In this document: positions 45,694 to 57,047 of the stretch, in pieces
Layout: each line of letters opens with the position of its first letter
Numbering within the stretch: the stretch's first letter is position 1
Assembly (NCBI GenBank): GCA_021234155.1
Contig: JAJEKV010000136.1
Coordinates: 1,428,001 to 1,492,000 of the forward strand
DNA: 64,000 bases
Origin: Isoetes taiwanensis
Taxonomy: Eukaryota > Streptophyta > Lycopodiopsida > Isoetales > Isoetaceae
Direction of reading: 5' to 3'
Position numbers and translations under genes: made by a program
The notes under the pieces: generated by a model
Database searches by the model: none
What the model saw: only the letters and a program-made list of their open reading frames with translations
What the model was told of the DNA's origin: nothing

Positions 45694-46343
45694 GTAAAGC
45701 CACTAAGAATAACTTACATAGCCGCCCTTGTAATTTTCAGATATGTAGTCATGCACGTCTTTGGGTTTGCACATGCTTATTCTAAGCATTTTACTATTAA
45801 TAAAGAACATAGAAGACTTCCCCTTTGTCATGCATGCACTTCATTAAAATTTCATCATCGTTCTCTGTAGCAACAATGTTTACAATTTCGCCGGCAGGGT
45901 AATAATCGTCAGACTTGTACTTGCCCTTCCCTGACAGATTACACAAGTACAGGTACGCCTCCGTTGGTTTGCTTTCTCTTGCGCCCCTGTGGACGTACCA
46001 CGTCTGGTCTTTCAGTTCATATGTCTGTGGGTCTAGTGGTGCTGCCTTTGATGATTGGCTTCTCAGTGTAAACTTGATCTTGGGGCTGAAAAAAGCGTAA
46101 GAAAACCCATTTTTACGCAAGAAACAGAACCTTTTTCGACTTTTTGAAACACAAAGACAGTAAAAACAGAGGCTAAAAAGGCATAAAATCCACACTAAAT
46201 TAACACTTTATTTGTGTCATTTAAGCTTAAAACACAACAATATTACTAAAATATTAAGGTTCGGGACCATTCTTTAAGCACTAGACACCAAGATTCCGAA
46301 ATGGTTTTGAAGCAAAGATAAATTTATAAGCCAGAGCACGGCG

Positions 46344-46637
46344 GTATAAATTTATACCGCCCAATACCGGTCGGTATAAATTTATACGCTTCGAGCACAA
46401 GCGGTATAAATTTATACTGTTCCAGAAGACATTCGGTATAAATTTATACCACAAGTGTTCTGGAATGGTATAAATTTATACCTCTCGTGCTCCAGCGGTA
46501 TAAATTTATACCGCTCCAGAACACTTGCGGTATAAATTTATACCGACTGTGTTCTGGAACGGTATAAATTTATACCGCTCGTGGTCGAGGCGTATAAATT
46601 TATACCGATCCAGAGCCATATTGGTATAAATTTATAC
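46344..46637. repeat. Palindrome array 3: ten copies in intron 1
   Basis: Copies start at 46344, 46374, 46404, 46436, 46468, 46498, 46530, 46562, 46592 and 46624, with spacing 30 or 32 bp (mean about 31). A partial copy is at 46317-46330. Spacers differ but repeat words such as gttctggaa and ctccag. The array is in the 620-bp first intron (46086-46705). Confidence 0.95.
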
Positions 46638-46887
46638 CGTGGGCGCTTACACTCTAACAGATTAAAACAAAAGAGAAACTAGAATAGTACGGATAGTAGA
46701 CTTACGTGGCCATGACAGTATGGACTCGCGTATAGACGTTCCGGAGAGCAAATAAGGGGGGGTATATAAGCGCTTTATGAAGCGCCTTCGACTCAGCTGC
46801 GTATATAGAAAATAGGGTGGCGGTAGCGGGCTTAAGTACCTCTGCTAAGTCTTGGTTTAGGTATAAGCTTCTCCATAAAGTTTTCAA

Positions 46888-47104
46888 TACAAGTGTAATG
46901 CGTGAGTTTTTTGTATAAATTTATACCGTTTCTGTTCTATGTTGCCCTCCTCTGTATAAATTTATACCATCTCTGTATAAATTTATACAGTCTGCCGCCT
47001 TAAGTTTTTCTTCCCTGTATAAATTTATACCATCTCTGTGTAAATTCATACCGTCTGTTCTTCTGTCGTATAAATTTATACAGTGTGACGCTAACTTTCT
47101 GAGT
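46888..47104. promoter_or_regulatory. Divergent promoter region of E4
   Basis: This 217-bp spacer must hold the 5' control sequence of both E4 genes. No separate TATA box stands out, but each palindrome contains TATAAAT on both strands. They could therefore serve as bidirectional TATA-like elements as well as protein-binding sites. Role inferred from position. Confidence 0.55.
46913..47081. repeat. Palindrome array 4: six copies between the divergent genes
   Basis: Copies start at 46913, 46954, 46975, 47017, 47038 (variant GTGTAAATTCATAC) and 47068. Steps are 41, 21, 42, 21 and 30 bp, close to 4, 2, 4, 2 and 3 turns of the DNA helix. They occupy most of the 217 bp between the methyltransferase start (46887) and the DUF7869 start (47105). 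Confidence 0.95.
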
Positions 47105-47892
47105 ATGGCTCGAGAGAAAAGAACTGCAGAGCCTCCAACTCCTGTTCGCAGGCTTCCTCCTGCAATGACTTTCACACCTCCTCAACAGACACCAGGAAGT
47201 AGCCACGAATATTCTACCTCCGACATTCAAACCCCCAGCTCTGTTGAGTTTACTCCAGCACGACCACCTCGGCTTCCACCACCAGTTCAATTTACTCCAC
47301 CACACCCTGCTCCTGAACGTCGTTTGCCCCCACCAATGCGTTTTACTCCACCACAGGCTAGAGAGCTCAGACTACCTCCTCCAGTTCATTTTAGTACGTC
47401 GCCCATAGTCCACCGTAGGCTCCCTCCCCGGAGGCAAATCACGCCAACTCCATCCATTTCGCTAAATGGTACTACAACAAGTGGGGCGGTCGGCGACACG
47501 CGCAACTCCCCGTGTTCTCGACGACACTTCAGGGCTGGTCAACTACGTCACCAACCTCGATTACTTTTTCCCGAGAGAGAGGAAAGCACCTCCCCGGGGA
47601 CTTGCCCACACCAAACCTCTCAGCATCTACAAGTACACCTCATGTTGATCTCTCTGACGAAGAAACACCTCATGTTGATCTCTCAGACGAGGACCTACCA
47701 AAGCCACAAGACTCCATGTTCGAATTCAAAGCCCCTGCAAGTAAGAATTTTAAGCGTAACTTACACAAGAAAGCATGTAGAACCGTTAGAAGAAAGAAAC
47801 TCATGGACGAGGCTCACTTGAGGGCAATACATACAAAGCACTGTTGTTCTCAACGTTGTTTGCTTAAGATTGGACTAAAGGAATTGGGGCTG

Positions 47893-50229
47893 AACCATCA
47901 TTCAATTAAATTGGGATTATGTCTGTTCCAAAATTGCGCCATATAAGCGTTATTTTTAGGGCATCTAGTGTTTTTTCAATTCTATTTTGGCGTTTACAAA
48001 GTGTAGTGTATGTTGTATATATGGTTATTTTTTCATGTTTACTTTAAATAAGGTACTTATTTGCTTAAAATTACAATACATAAAAATAATATTGCTCCAA
48101 TATTCACATCTTTTTAACAAACTTAAATCTAGAGTGATGGTATTTAGGCCAATAAAACTGGAATATCTATACAATAATAAATGAGATGTCCTACAAAATA
48201 CTTTAAAATAGACAATTTTGTTAAGTGACCTTCCTCCAAAATAATTTTAAATCGACAATTTTGGTAAGTAACGTTAACCAACGTTCCTACAAAATGCTTT
48301 AAAATAGACAATTTTGGTAAGTGATGTCAGTGTTAAATCGCGCCTGGCGCGATTTTTCAAGCTGTGTGCAAACTACAGGGAATTCCAAATCCCTGTTTCT
48401 TCACCCTTTCCAGCAGAGTGCAGATAATCCTACAGAACATCGTAGGGCTTTTGCCTTTCATCTTAGAGCGTACTAACATCTTAGGCTTTTGCCTTTCATT
48501 CATCCTGTAAGTAGAAGTAAACCCATGCTCTGTTTATAAAAGTGAAGAAGCATCTCTATTTTACCATATCTTACGCTTCAATGCTAAACACGCTTCAATA
48601 CTAAATTTGCGCTTACAGTCTGCATGGGATCATATATACTTACAGCACGAAATCAGTATAAAATGGCACTTAGGGCCTGGAAGTAGTATGGAAGCTATTG
48701 GATGCCCCGGGGGGTTCACCTATACTATAGGTGGATATGCCATCTGCGTTACTCATGTAACCCAAAAACCTATTGTATACGACACATTTATATCAAAAAC
48801 CCCTTGTAATACGACTAGGCAATGGTAAGGAAATGCAACCCATATCATACATTTACATGCCAAAAATGCATTACAAAGTAGTCCTTTCCTTATATATACG
48901 TTCCTTGAATCTGCAAATCTGCAATAATGAACCAAAGCAATCAATATTTTACAACTAGAAAACCCTAAACCAAGAACTCTTGAATGAACTCTTTACCACA
49001 AAACGTAGTTTGATTCCATTTTCTTGGTGATGCAAAAAAGTCCAAATTTATTTTTCGTCCTTTTAACAAAACTCATCAACATCTAGCAATTTAAAAATGA
49101 ATCCTCTGAGCCTAGAGCCCTAGTCATATGATACGAAGATCAAACTGGCCTCCCCACAATGCTTATCGTATCCGTACGGCTTTCAAAACCAAATTCCTTA
49201 TTTTTTTGTAAGTATACGATACGACTAAACTAATAAAAAAACCCATATAGTTCACGCAGATGGTTCATACGACATATACTTGGTGCACCCCCCTTGTTGG
49301 ATGCTCGCTTTAACCCCTTGTTTTGAACCACAATTTACAGTGCTATTCACTGCAGTTGAATGCTTTGAAACTAATTCGGCACTTTGAATCACTGCCAGCA
49401 AAACTTGCATCGGGGAAGGAGGAAGAAGAAATGTTAAGAAGAGCTTCAATTGCTTTCGAGAATGGAAGCTAAGGGAGGCACAGAGCAAATGCATCTCCTC
49501 TGAGCTACCTCACAGCGACCCCCTTTCTTACCTCCATACCCTGTTCAGCAAGCTCGATACCTGTACCTAGTTATGTCAGCCAGAACTCTTGCATCAAGCA
49601 AGCCCAGCATCGTCTTCTTCTTCAAACTCTGCAGATTTTGAGTTTAGCAAAGCCTTTTGGGCGCCGGAATCAGGCTACAAAGCAATTACAGATGAGTTAT
49701 TTTACAACGGCCAGCTCCTGCCGCTTCATATACCCAAATCCATTTGATAAAACCGAAGATCGATTCCAAAAAATGGCCCAAATCGGCCAGGAAGAGGAGA
49801 AAATCGATGCTTTTTCGTTTGCAGGGCCATGCAATGTGTTCAAACAGGAAAATCCCTGCAGTCCAGATTTCTGTCCATGAATCTGAAGCAGAGCCAGAGC
49901 CGGAAGCAGAGCTTTGCCGCTTTTGGGGCCGCTCCGCTATTAGGGCAACGCCATCATAAAAGTGAAATGCAAAGAGAAAATGAAATGCAATGAAAATGCA
50001 AAGAGAAATGCAAAGAGAAAATTGGGGGGAATTTTTGTGGGGGAGACGGGAGACGAGTTTTAAGAAAAGCCAAAACGCAAGGAGAAAATTTTTTGGGGGG
50101 AATTTTTTTAAGCGTGGGCGGGAAACGCGTTTTCTAAAACAAGAAAATTTTTGTAAAACCCACGCAAATCCCCCGTATTCAAACATTCCAAAAATTATGA
50201 CATAATCCGAAATTAAATGAATGATGGTT
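47893..50229. mobile_element. E3: 2.3-kb non-autonomous relative of E1/E2
   Basis: The left end shares the 32 bases of the E2 TIR and about 20 more (ttccaaaattgcgcc). The right end (reading AATGATGGTT at 50229) has a few mismatches. GCTG flanks both sides (47889-47892 and 50230-50233). Removing E3 restores the E4 DUF7869 frame. It has no transposase or methyltransferase parts but keeps one GC palindrome (48335-48355). Three repeats of acaattttggtaagt are near 48210-48325. It is probably mobilised by an E2-type transposase. Confidence 0.88.
48335..48355. repeat. GC palindrome in E3
   Basis: A perfect 21-bp palindrome with the core ATCGCGCCTGGCGCGAT, the same type as in E1 and E2. It is the one internal feature that the deleted derivative has kept, about 440 bp from its left end. 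Confidence 0.88.
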
Positions 50230-51732
50230 GCTGATTCGTGATAGTTACAGTTCAATGACTCTGCTAGACCAAAGGGGCTACTTAGCCTTCAATATTAGGC
50301 CAGATTATGGTGAGAAGTTTACTTACACAGCTGGTGGCCACACCGCCTGGTCAAACGGCCTTCAAATTGATTCATGCTTTAGGCGTGACGACTTGACCGC
50401 TGAAGAAAAGGCTTGACAAGAATCCGGGCATTAATGACTCCGCCATTCGGGGAGGTATATCCAGAATTCATGCCCTTCAATGTGTTTCCTGGATGGAAGC
50501 TTTCTTTAAGGAGGCTTGCGAGAAACTCCCTAACAGCCCCATGTACCACTTGAGTGACAACTTCCGCGAACGTGAAGTCTATAATTATTATAAGCACATG
50601 TGTGTTGAGGCCGAGAACGCCATGTCGCTACTCTTACTTCACCGTGCTCTCGAAAAAAAAGTTTTCTCATGTCCATTCCTAGAAAGCACCGGATGTCATT
50701 TTGTGCTACATGCTCGAATTAAAAGCTCGAGACAAAATGCAAGGACACTTCACACTAAAAAGTAAGCTTCCAGGCGTGTTCTTGCCTAGTTCTACTTAAA
50801 AGTAGGTTCTTTCCTAAACATATTTTCATTTCAGATGCATTGAAGGAGAAACTGAACAAGCACAGACAACAACAATCTTTGGAAAGGAGAAAATTGACAA
50901 AACATAGGAAGAAAGCACTGGAACAACCACTCAACTACATATCGGTTGTTATTGATGGAATGGACCAGAAGAAGACCACCCTACCACATTTTGTCAATGT
51001 GCCTAAGGATCTTCTTGAAGAAGATTGCATACATCTGCATGTTGTTGGTGCTATGGTATTTAATGGAAAACTATCTTGCAAGGCATTTTTGAATTATCCA
51101 AACATTCATCCTGATCCAAATCTCACTATCACAATATTGAATAAGCTTCTTTCCAATCTAGAACATATACCACCGGTTCTATATCTTCAGCTAGACAACA
51201 CGACAAGGGAAAATAAGAATCAGGCGTTGTTTGCTTACTGTGCTATGCTAGTAGAGAAACAAATCTTCAAGAAGGTGAAGATTGGTTTCCTGCTTGTTGG
51301 TCATACACACGATCAAATTGATCGATGCTCGATGGGTTCTCTAAACGTCTTGCTTTCGAAAAAAAAGCTCTCAACCTACCAAAGAATGATTGAGGTTATC
51401 CAAGATTCCTACAATCCTCGTCCAGACATCGAGTTATTGGAAGAAACTTATGATTTCTAAGATTGGATTTTTCGGAGAGATCAACTGGGTCACTTGAAGA
51501 TGGCAAGGCCATCTTACAAGGAAAGAAATATGCCACATCCTTGCAGTGGCAGCCAGCAGCAGGTATTCAATTCATTCGCACCATCCCCAATACTAGTTCC
51601 ATGCTCTCTGCAGAGCAAATGCCTCTAAAAAGCTTGAAAGAAATCACAAAGAGTAAAAAGGAGGGAAGAGCATTTGACTCAAACAAATCATCTTCTTTTT
51701 TATTTTGGGATTGCATTGGGTTCCGTGCCAAA

Positions 51733-51768
51733 GGGAACGCCGCATCTTACGCCGCATGCGGCGTTCCC
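51733..51768. repeat. 13-bp stem hairpin after the DUF7869 core
   Basis: GGGAACGCCGCAT and its perfect inverse ATGCGGCGTTCCC are separated by 10 bp. It sits where similarity to the DUF7869 protein stops, close to the presumed left junction of the block inserted up to 59274. Confidence 0.8.
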
Positions 51769-51829
51769 TCTTCCAGCTTGCAGCTCCCCTTGCGGGACGC
51801 GGGCTGGCAGCATTGATTGCTAGGTTTTG

Positions 51830-54362
51830 AACTGGCGGAGCTTTTGAATGTTTGCCTATCTTTCCCTTTTATGAATCTTACGACGATACGATTTTGTAAA
51901 CGCCTGAGGGTAGTGGATCACGATCTTTTCCTTCAATCATGCTTATGCGTAAGGCTCTTCTTTCAATCATTCTTCTACATATTCAAAAGCGGAAGCAACG
52001 GTTTCATCTGGCAATATTATTGGTTTTTTGGTACGTTTTTCCTCCGGTAATGGGAAAGGGCGAGCATTTCTTTTTACTCAGTGTCGGTCTAGCGAAATGG
52101 CTCGGAGCAAGTCTCCTCTCTTTCAGCAAGCCCAGTGATCCTGGAGAAGGATTTTCTGGGTTTTTTTTTCGGATCTGCCCAGTGATCCTGGAGAAGGGTT
52201 TTGTTTCTGGGTTTTTTTTTTCCGGATCTGTGCCCACTATCACAGCGGCCATGCCATTTCCTTACATGGCTTCTTGGACTGCAAATGAACCCACAAGTAG
52301 TTTTCTTTGTCTGGAGATCACTTGCAGACGCCTTCCTTGACACTGAGTTGTTCGATGGTTTACCGAGATGTTTTGATTGCTTCTGTTAACTTAACATTCT
52401 CTGTTGGTCTGATTCATGTTGTCGGCCCTTGATAAAGAGACATGAAGCTCCAGATTTCAGCTATGGTGGCACATGCTTCTCCCTCTCACTGGTCTGATAG
52501 ATTGCATACAGCTTTTGTATTTTGGAGTCCCTGCTTTTTTCGCTAAATTCCCTTCCACATTTTGGATTGTAAATGTAACAGCTCTCAGGTCGGCATTGCT
52601 GTGATGATGGGCAGGTCAGATAACAGACAGAAGCTAAAATCATGGGGCGGTGATACCCTCCGCAGGCCGTGATTAAGGCAATGGGGTTAGTCTTTCTTTA
52701 GGGATTTCCCAGTTTTTGCCACAAGCAGGTCAGTATGTTTCCTCTTCCAGCTCCATCGTGGGTTTGAAGGTAATTTTTAACTTCTCTCTCATTTTTTTCA
52801 GCTCAAGAGCATTCGGCTAAACAAAGAAATGCCAAGGTAAATTTTTTCTTCATCCTCTGTTTTTTTTAACGTTTGTTTTGAGGTTTCATTCCAGAGTGCA
52901 GTAAGCGAGTTCGGCAAAGGATATTTCATATATGATGCCCTTCCTTCAACGGCCATTTCTTCAAAGATAGCTCAAAAATGCGGCCCCTTTCCTTCAACGC
53001 CCATTTCTTCAAAACCTTTTACAGCATAAAAATCTCGCCGATGAAGAAACGAAATGCAGATATTCTTTGTTTGTTTCGTTTGTTTTGTTTCATCTGCCAT
53101 ATTGGAATCACTTCTGCCAGAAAATCCTGCTAAGTTCTGCCCCATTGCAACGACTAAGTTCTGCCCTTCTTGCTAAATTTTGTCCTTTTATTTCTGCATC
53201 AGATACATGCTCTGTTAGGTTAAATTCTCAAATGCATGCGCTAACGCTGTGCAGGCATTCTGCAGCGTTCGGATTGAGGCCGCCTTTGCAGTTGCAACCA
53301 CAGACAAAGAGGTAACTAAATCTTCTTTTATCTGATGTATTTGGTAATCCAGTTATTTTTCCAGATCGGTAATCTGGCATGTTATAGATAGGTCGACAGG
53401 TTATGGATGGATAACTTTGGCATGCACTTGCAAATGGCCCGCATGAGATTTAGGAAACGGTAAGAGATATGTTGTAAATATGCAAAACAAATGTCAATGA
53501 AGGGGAAGAGAAGCTGTAGATGGATCCAGATTGAAATGTTACAACAATGAGCAACTTTTGTTTCCAAATTAGTTCAAGAACTTATACGAGAGGATGCCAC
53601 GTTGCAGGTAGGTTAGTTTTGTTTGCTGAAGGTAAAAGGTTTCACCATGAACATATGAGTTTCTGATCTGTAACATGTCTTTGTTATAGCATATTATACT
53701 TGCTTTCCTTGAAGGTAATTCTAATGAAGGAATTAAAGGCCAGTCAAATTTATTCTGACCTCATAGAAAGATGTGTTGCTATACAGATTGACATGTGAAT
53801 GTTCAATGCATTTGCGGCATAAATGCATAGAACATAAACATGTCAAATGATATTTTTAACTGGATTTTTCAGTGGAGTTGCAAAGAATATTTTTGCATGT
53901 TTAGCAAGGTTTGGCAAGATCATTTGGACTAGAAAGCTTTGTTTATGCCTATCTTTGCAAAATAATATGTTATTTGAAAATGTAACCATTCTTGGATGGT
54001 TCTGCGTCGCTTTTTTGTCGCTTTTTTATGGTTCGGGCCTTCAGGTCTTGGGAGATTCCATGGAATCTCCCAAATCAAAGGTCCATGTCGTTTAACATCT
54101 AAATCTCTCCCACGGATCAATAGTGCAAGAGGACCACTAGGAACAGTATTTCACGCCAAATTAATGGAAGGAACCATGGTTCTTTCAAAGGTTTGGCACA
54201 CCAGACCCTACCGAAAGATGAGTCCCAAGAATCCCCACCGATTTCGCATGCGTCTGGGGCCAAGTTTATGCTCAATTCGTTTTTGGAGCCCTTCGCTGCC
54301 TAGAATCGACCCTGCTTGCCGGCTCTTTGTCATGAAATCCTCGACCTTTCTTTAAGAAATCC
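51830..54362. other. No gene recognised inside the block inserted in E4
   Basis: T-rich sequence with short ORFs. Two imperfect copies of gttttctgggtttttttttc lie near 52145-52215. Presumably interior of the Helitron-bounded insertion. Confidence 0.45.
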
Positions 54363-57047
54363 TTGCATATTTTCGTGGCTCCCAAGACCTACAAGGATGA
54401 GCTGGATTTAGAGGAAACTCCATCACTAAAATGCCACCTCCAAATGGCCGTCTATAGCAGCTCCATAGATTCGGCATGGCTATCAGCCCTAGAAGGTCGT
54501 GTCCAAACACGGGCAGTTTCTACTTTTGGCCCGAAAGAAATCCATTCCTGACCATTAACACCTACAACAGTAAAAAATACTCAGTTGCAATTACCAGAGC
54601 TTTCTTTTTGCATCTAATGCTTCTCCCACATAATCAATGGTTTGATGAAGAGTGCAAGGAACACAAACGCTGGCTCCGCCAAGTCACAGACCCTGCTTTA
54701 CGCCCACATGCAGTCAGACAGTACCGCATCTTCCTTAAAGCTAAGAAAGCCAGGTACATTGCAGCGCATCAAAGGGAAATGTTTTACCTTTCGGAACGTC
54801 ATCCCGGGACATTACGGCGAAGGGTTCTTAGAAAGCCGATCACAGCCCACGGGGGAATATCACTCCCGAAAGCGGTGGAGACAATACTTGCAGCTATATA
54901 CGACCCTCGGGGTGCACATGCGGCATTACCCTTGCAAGAAGGCCCGATCTTTGGAAATCCGCGATTCGGACGTGGAACAAGGCTTGCGGCGTCTTGCCAA
55001 TGGGAAAGCCCCGACTTGGATGGTATGCGGCGAGAATTGCTTAAGTGGGCGGGGCGTCCATAATACCCGCCCGGCCGCCTTGTTCAACAAGGCATTACAG
55101 GGAAGGTTTCCATTGCAAAGGACCAATAGCGAGTTGTTCCCATATATAAGGCGGTGACCCACAACGCCCGACCAATTATCGAACAATCATGGTCAGGTTC
55201 GGTGTTTGCAAAATTGCTTCTTTGGGATTCTCGGCGGCGATTGGCCGGCTGGGCGGGCGGCGAGCGGTCGCGGGCCCTCACCCGAGGCGGGATTCAACCC
55301 GACACTCAACCATTGACCACATCTTCCGCGTTCTGCGAACTTCGATTGAAGACAATGAGAACGCCCGTCGGGATCTATATTGTTGCTTTGTGGATTTTGC
55401 GAAGGCGTTTGACAATGCCTCGGGAAAAACTATGGGCAAGACCGCAATTTGGGGGTTCCTTAGATTTGCGAGAATGCGATTAATACGAGCTATCACGAAA
55501 GATGCTTTCGGGTCGGTTGCGGCCAGACAAGCCAACCATTTGATAGCGATGTCGGGGTTAAATCGGGGATGCCCTCTCTCTCCAACATTGTTTGGGCTTT
55601 ACATTGATCAATTGGAGAGCTGGCTTGCGATAATGGGGGCGATGGAGCTCACCTTCTCTATCGGATCATCGGGCGGTTAATATATGCGATGATGTGGACC
55701 TCCTAGCTTACACACCAGCGGACATACAACGACATCTTGATGCCACGGACACATTCGCCAAGCGGCCCGATATCTTGGCGTCAACCTGTAGGCCAAGACT
55801 AAGGTGGTTTTCATATCATCTTCCGCGTCGGTAGAGGGTCCCCTCCTTCGATTCACAGAGGCCAAAATGTGGAAGTTGCATCCACATACAAATATTTGGG
55901 AGTGGAGTTTCCTTCTACTATGCCTTTGGGACACATCCATACGACTTCAGTGGCAAGGCCGGTGGAAGGCACTATATGCAATGCAAAACAATAGTCATAG
56001 AGCGGAGTTGTATGATTGGGCCCATCGATCCACGCCTTTGTTCAAGGTCTTAGTGGAGCTGTCCTTTTATCTGGGGGTGGAAGTATGGGGCCCAGTGGTA
56101 TCACTTGCTACTTGGAATGACTTGGGCGAGTCCGAGAAAGCCTTCTTAGTCACGAGCACTAGGGGTGAAGTCCACAGTCCCATATCAAATTCTACTTTGG
56201 GAGGCAGGATTCTTGCCTCTTCGGGGCCCCTTGATCGCCACATTGTCTATTTTCAGAAGGTGGTCAATATGGACGATGCTCGTCTCCTTAAACTAGCTTA
56301 TATCATGGCAATGGAGCGCTGGCGCCCTCAAGGCCTCTTTGGAGGGAAAAAGAGAGCTCAATGGTTGGCTAGATGGAATGTGCGGAGAACACAGGTGCAT
56401 ACATGTGCAAACAGAGGCAGATCGCCATAGTTTAAGGCAATATCTTGACGATTGCTTCCTCGGCAAGCTTTGGGATGCCAATGCCCTTGAACAGTCAAGA
56501 CAAAGACACTATCGGCGCCACATAAATCCCACATTGGAGCGAGGCCCCGCAAATGCTACTGCGTACCCACTTGCCCATGAAAAGGCGGACTCATTGCCTC
56601 CATTCGCGCATTGGCATCATCTTCGAATTGAGACAAAAGGATGGATTGGTGAGCCACGCCAGACAAGCTCATCAATCTTTGCCAAATGGGAGTCATTGAG
56701 GATGAATCTCATACCCTTCAAAGTTGCCCAAATATGATCAAATTCGGACACAATATCTTTGAGTTGGTCGGGCGGCCAGCCGTTACATGTGACATTGAGC
56801 CGCGGCATCCGTCCGGATCTTTGGGATCATATCTTCGAGGAGGTTATGGACATGCGAGATCAGCTATGTCCTCGGGCACACACTTGACATGTATATAAAC
56901 ATTGATGTATACCTGTACAGTTTGACAGCATTCTTATTACTGCCACGGTTTTTCCCTCGAAAACCCTTCGGGGCGGTTAACCCGGACAGTAATAAGTTTG
57001 CTGCGCTCCTTATGGGTCCCATAGGCTGATTGGCCTCAGTGGACGAT
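54363..57047 (+). pseudogene. LINE D: linker, reverse transcriptase and 3' UTR, decayed
   Basis: WFDEECKEHKRWLRQV (about 54630) is the typical LINE stretch between endonuclease and RT. RT pieces follow: STIDHIFRVLRTSIED (about 55305), CCFVDFAKAFDNASGKTMGK (about 55385-55440), ARQANHLIAMSGLNRGCPLS (about 55530) and GLYIDQLESWL (about 55600). The YADD-like box is damaged near 55680-55720. Then KVLVELSFYLGVEVWGPVVS (about 56045-56105). The 3' UTR has the UUCG hairpin and ends near 57047 with cagtggacgatcaa. It is closely related to LINE B (same tail order), lies in the opposite orientation, and is better preserved. Several frameshifts. Confidence 0.82.
56948..56985 (+). repeat. Conserved 3'-UTR hairpin of LINE D
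   Basis: GAAAACCCTTCGGGGCGG in the same place as in LINE B and LINE C, about 60-80 bp before the 3' end. Confidence 0.7.

Larger units (their letters stand above)
42369..46887 (-). pseudogene. E4 ParB-like / beta-class DNA methyltransferase gene, seven exons
   Basis: Exons, in order: 46887-46706, 46085-45718, 45647-44684, 44238-44004, 43930-43796, 43736-43294, 43047-42369, all with GT-AG junctions. Exon 1 joins exon 2 in frame. The domains are: a possible adaptor domain (TWYVHRG ... GEVFYV, exon 2); a Glu-rich linker and Lys/Arg patch (exon 3); a ParB/sulfiredoxin-like domain (YYVLGGTHSYKARKEL, VGVTDEEAKVIAVSHN, about 45080-44900); the methyltransferase motif IV as ADIPYGF (about 43490); and motif I as LDAFSGSGTTAV near 42740. 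The order IV before I is that of beta-class N4C/N6A enzymes. Motif IV has Ile where DPPY has Pro. Catalytic exons 6 and 7 are open. Exons 2-4 show frame breaks near 45820, 45370, 45130 and 44165, so the gene is probably decayed. It would act in the nucleus on DNA. Confidence 0.8.

Noticed and set aside
43121-46637. CRISPR-like arrays of a short repeat with 28-32-bp period
   Set aside because: The repeat is a 14-16-bp perfect palindrome in spliced introns of a eukaryotic-type gene. Spacers are only 14-18 bp and partly repetitive, and no cas gene is present.
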